A stretch of 64,000 nt of DNA from contig JAUYVH010000008.1 of assembly GCA_030715135.1 (NCBI GenBank), positions 62,001 to 126,000 on the forward strand. The letters run 5' to 3'. Position numbers and translations under genes: made by a program. This document shows positions 61,731 to 64,000 of this stretch, piece by piece. The number at the start of each line of letters is the position of its first letter. The stretch's first letter is position 1. Under the pieces are notes generated by a model. That model ran no database searches, was not told the origin of the DNA, and saw only the letters and a list, made by a program, of their open reading frames with translations. Origin of the DNA: Keguizhuia sedimenti (GTDB taxonomy: Bacteria; Pseudomonadota; Gammaproteobacteria; Burkholderiales; Burkholderiaceae_D).

Positions 61731-62180
61731 ATGGAATGCACAGTCAGATGGACCGGCTTATCCGGCATGACATTTCTGGCCGAAACCGGCTCTGGCCATA
61801 TCGTTACCATGGATGGCGCTCCGGAAGGCGGCGGACGCAATCTTGCCCCTCGACCGATGGAAGTGGTGCTTGCTGGGACGGGCGGATGCACGGCCTATGA
61901 TGTCGTCCTCATCCTGCGAAAAAGCGGCCAGGAAATTTATGGTTGCGACGTGAAATTAAGTTCGGAGCGAGCCGAAAAAGACCCTAAGGTTTTCACCAAA
62001 ATCAATTTTCACTTCATCGTCCGCGGGCGGAACGTCAAATCCAATCTTGTCGAACGCGCGATCAAACTTTCCCATGAAAAATATTGCTCCGCGTCCATCA
62101 TGCTGGAAAAAACTGCGGAAATGAGTCATACATTTGAAATCATCGATGAAGCTGTTGCAACAGCAGAGCAGGAACAATAA
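61731..62180 (+). CDS. OsmC family protein (YhfA-like)
   Basis: A 149-aa OsmC/Ohr-fold protein nearest to the YhfA branch. The first conserved cysteine is in GTGGCTAYDVV and the second in HEKYCSASIML, so the thiol-peroxidase pair of the superfamily is present; its physiological substrate is unknown. ATG 61731 has AAAGAGA upstream; a TTG at 61707 would add eight residues. A TACAAT at 61693–61698 may be its -10. It is divergent from rplM and convergent with coq7. Confidence 0.88.
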   Translation: MECTVRWTGLSGMTFLAETGSGHIVTMDGAPEGGGRNLAPRPMEVVLAGTGGCTAYDVVLILRKSGQEIYGCDVKLSSERAEKDPKVFTKINFHFIVRGRNVKSNLVERAIKLSHEKYCSASIMLEKTAEMSHTFEIIDEAVATAEQEQ

Positions 62181-62187
62181 ATCGAGC

Positions 62188-62223
62188 GCCATAGTGCGAC
62201 TTGTGGCTGCGCCGCACTATGGC
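62188..62223. terminator. 11-bp inverted repeat after osmC-like gene
   Basis: GCCATAGTGCG (62188–62198) pairs exactly with CGCACTATGGC (62213–62223) around a 14-base loop, eight bases after the osmC-like stop and 73 bases from the convergent coq7 stop. It lacks a T-run, so it may act as a boundary hairpin rather than an intrinsic terminator. Confidence 0.45.
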
Positions 62224-62296
62224 ACTACGCATTGCTTCGTGCATGACCTCAATCTGAGGTTGCACCAAACCAAATAATGCTCGCCATTTTTGGCTG

Positions 62297-62914
62297 CTAC
62301 AGATAGTAAGCCGTTGCGGTCATGACTTTCGCCATGGCTCGCATCAGCATTTTGGCAGGCAAAGGCATCTCCGCTGCACCCATCGCCTGAGCCTTCTGTC
62401 CATGTGCGATCTCATCCACATGCATCTGCCGCACAATCGCCCGCGACTTGAGATCCTGCGGCGGCAACTTCTCCATATGCCCAGCCAAATGCGCCTCAAC
62501 CTGACGCTCTGTTTCCACGACAAATCCCAGGCTCTGCGCATCGCCGAGACGCGCCGCCACCGTACCAATTGCATAAGAACCCGCATACCAAAGCGGATTC
62601 AATAAGCTAGGGCGCGCGCCCAGATCTTTGAGACGCTCCGCCGTCCAGGCCAAATGGTCCTCCTCCTCCTTGGCAGCATGCCGCAACTGCTGCTTGACTG
62701 ATTCATTTTTCGCGAACTGCGCCTGCGAATCATAAAGCGCCTGCGCACAAATCTCGCCCACATGGTTGATGCGCATAAGGCCTGCGCTATGCCGGCGCTC
62801 CTGATCGCTTAGTTCATTTTCCTGAAAGGAATTCGCCGGATTCGAGCGCGAACTGACACTCACTCCTGCACCTAAACGTAACAACTTATCAATCTCGATA
62901 ATTAATTTATCCAT
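62297..62914 (-). CDS. coq7: 3-demethoxyubiquinol 3-hydroxylase Coq7
   Basis: A di-iron monooxygenase for the last ring hydroxylation of ubiquinone synthesis, membrane-associated. The 205-aa protein has the ferritin-like ligands E54 ([11 protein letters not shown]), E84 and H87 (EEEDHLAW), a glutamate in [12 protein letters not shown], and E168 with H171 (MHVDEIAHG). Betaproteobacteria commonly use Coq7 where E. coli uses UbiF. Its AAGGAA Shine-Dalgarno lies rather far (about 12 bases) from the ATG. Confidence 0.96.
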   Translation of the reverse strand: MDKLIIEIDKLLRLGAGVSVSSRSNPANSFQENELSDQERRHSAGLMRINHVGEICAQALYDSQAQFAKNESVKQQLRHAAKEEEDHLAWTAERLKDLGARPSLLNPLWYAGSYAIGTVAARLGDAQSLGFVVETERQVEAHLAGHMEKLPPQDLKSRAIVRQMHVDEIAHGQKAQAMGAAEMPLPAKMLMRAMAKVMTATAYYL

Positions 62915-63098
62915 AACGATATATTTTCCTTATGATAACTTTGACAATTAAATCACATAACCTCGTTGCAGAGAAGCGACAAAAACCACTCCAAATTGCT
63001 ATAAAAACCAAATTACCTTTGCCCTTAGACGCAATATTTGATGAAATGTCTATCAGCTTCTTGATCCAATGGTTTGGGGAGCTTCGGCAGGGGCGTTA

Positions 63099-63121
63099 CC
63101 ACTAGTGGCCTTGCTGAAGGC
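63099..63121. repeat. Adjoining dyads in the porin leader region
   Basis: A 10-base palindrome CCACTAGTGG (63099–63108) abuts GCCTT-GCTG-AAGGC (63108–63121). They lie 44 bases before the porin start. They could be an operator or an mRNA 5' structure. The rest of 62915–63164 shows AT-rich sequence and no gene. Confidence 0.3.
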
Positions 63122-63164
63122 AGCACAATAAATTCTTAGCATTACAACTTCTGGAGATTACTCA

Positions 63165-64000
63165 ATGAAAAAATCGCTTCTCGCACTGGCAGTTCTGGGT
63201 GCATTTGCAGGCGTAGCACAAGCACAAACCAACGTTACCCTGTACGGTATCGCAGACGTTGGCGTTGCCAGCGTTGATGATGGTGACGAGCGCACCACCA
63301 GCATGGACAGCGGCCGCAATTCGGCTAGCCGTATCGGCTTCCGCGGTGTAGAAGACCTGGGCGGTGGCTTGAAAGCTTCCTTCGTGCTGGAAAACGGCTT
63401 TGATACTTCGACCGGCGCACAAGCTGGCGACGGTTCGGCCGCATTCAGCCGTCTGGCATACGTTGGCCTCGGTGGTGGTTTCGGTGAAGTCCGTTTGGGC
63501 CGTCAAAACTCCCCTATCAAAACTGCACTGGACGTGATCGATCCGTTCGGCGGTGGCGGTGTTGGCGCAGCGATTGGCTACCTGAACCTAGGTGCTACAC
63601 CTGAGCGCGTCAGCAACCAATTGACCTATGTTGCTCCTGGCTTCGGCGGCTTCACCGGTTCTGTCGCTTACACCTTTGGCGAAACCCGTGGCGAATCCAC
63701 CGCAAACGACGGCTTGGCAGCTCAATTGGGTTATGCAAATGGCCCGTTGGCAGTGCAACTCGGCTTCTCCAAGTTCAACGAGACCGATGAAGAAGCAGGC
63801 GTTCCTGTAACGTTTGATGAAGACGTTACCAACATCCTGCTCGGCGGCACCTATGACTTCGGCATGGCCAAGCTGCATGCTGGCTTCGAACATAGCAAAA
63901 TTGAAGAAGACATCGCTGGCGACGAACTCAAGAGCCGTGCTTACCTTCTGGGCGTAACCGTTCCGTTCGGCGCAAGCAAGATCCGTGCATCTTACATCCA
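63165..64000 (+). CDS. Outer-membrane porin (betaproteobacterial general porin), partial at window end
   Basis: A Gram-negative trimeric porin of the OmpC-like betaproteobacterial family. A 20-residue signal peptide ends in AQA before QTNVTLYGIADVGV, the usual first beta strand. SRIGFRGVEDLGGGLKASF, FGEVRLGRQNSP (loop-3 onset) and alternating beta-strand patterns follow. ATG 63165 has GGAG eight bases upstream. The 278 codons seen run off the window with no stop; full members are about 350 aa. It is probably abundant and a Sec client. Confidence 0.95.
   Translation, partial: MKKSLLALAVLGAFAGVAQAQTNVTLYGIADVGVASVDDGDERTTSMDSGRNSASRIGFRGVEDLGGGLKASFVLENGFDTSTGAQAGDGSAAFSRLAYVGLGGGFGEVRLGRQNSPIKTALDVIDPFGGGGVGAAIGYLNLGATPERVSNQLTYVAPGFGGFTGSVAYTFGETRGESTANDGLAAQLGYANGPLAVQLGFSKFNETDEEAGVPVTFDEDVTNILLGGTYDFGMAKLHAGFEHSKIEEDIAGDELKSRAYLLGVTVPFGASKIRASYI

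Overview
This is a chromosomal window from a betaproteobacterium, most likely of the family Oxalobacteraceae (Herminiimonas/Collimonas/Janthinobacterium-like). I infer this from moderate GC content, the gene order ispB–tRNA-Pro–pilBCD–coaE–zapD–yacG, a DciA-type protein and no visible dnaC, a thiC-led thi operon, and a classical 16-strand-type porin. It is almost entirely dense core genome. I see no insertion sequence, prophage, CRISPR array or defence island.

Layout. 1–6870 (+): ispB, tRNA-Pro(CGG), the type IV pilus assembly genes pilB-pilC-pilD, coaE, zapD and yacG. 6859–15714: a mutT-like Nudix gene, a DUF815 ATPase, argJ, secA (with a strong terminator), a LytM/M23 envelope protein, a divergent dciA-like gene, lpxC and a Prx5-type peroxiredoxin. 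15859–32951 (-): a complete dcw cell-wall/division cluster, read mraZ-rsmH-ftsL-ftsI-murE-murF-mraY-murD-ftsW-murG-murC-ddlB-ftsQ-ftsA-ftsZ. Most junctions overlap by 1–4 bases, and a rho-independent terminator closes the cluster after ftsZ. Upstream of mraZ there is a promoter followed by four GTGGG-like repeats in exact 10-base phase, the expected operator for the MraZ repressor. 33632–36876: a UvrD/Rep helicase and a divergent MgtC-family gene.

36907–41838 (-): the thiamine operon thiC-thiS-thiG-thiD-thiE, led by a TPP riboswitch whose expression platform can sequester the thiC ribosome binding site. A block of three diverged dyad repeats of about 80 bases sits between thiS and thiG. 41936–53582: valS, a 2-oxopent-4-enoate hydratase-like gene, yaiI, ruvB, ruvA, ruvC (with a small HELAH membrane protein on the opposite strand between ruvC and ruvA), purH, fis, dusB, a PEBP-family protein and dtd. 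53579–64000: tyrS, an M23 murein endopeptidase, anmK, erpA, a bactofilin, a membrane-anchored coiled-coil protein, argC, rpsI-rplM, an OsmC-family gene, coq7, and a porin cut by the window end.

The main theme is envelope growth. The window holds peptidoglycan precursor synthesis and the divisome (dcw), lipid A commitment (lpxC), protein export (secA), two LytM endopeptidases, peptidoglycan recycling (anmK), a bactofilin, pilus assembly and a porin. DNA replication and repair (dciA-like, uvrD, ruvABC) and cofactor synthesis (thi, coaE, ispB/coq7 for ubiquinone, erpA) make up most of the rest. I did not find a clearly new multi-gene system. The best leads are regulatory or structural elements (the thi dyad repeats, a 13-base inverted repeat between fis and purH, promoter geometry implying leaderless lpxC and uvrD mRNAs, a folded rplM leader) and the uncharacterised HELAH membrane protein.
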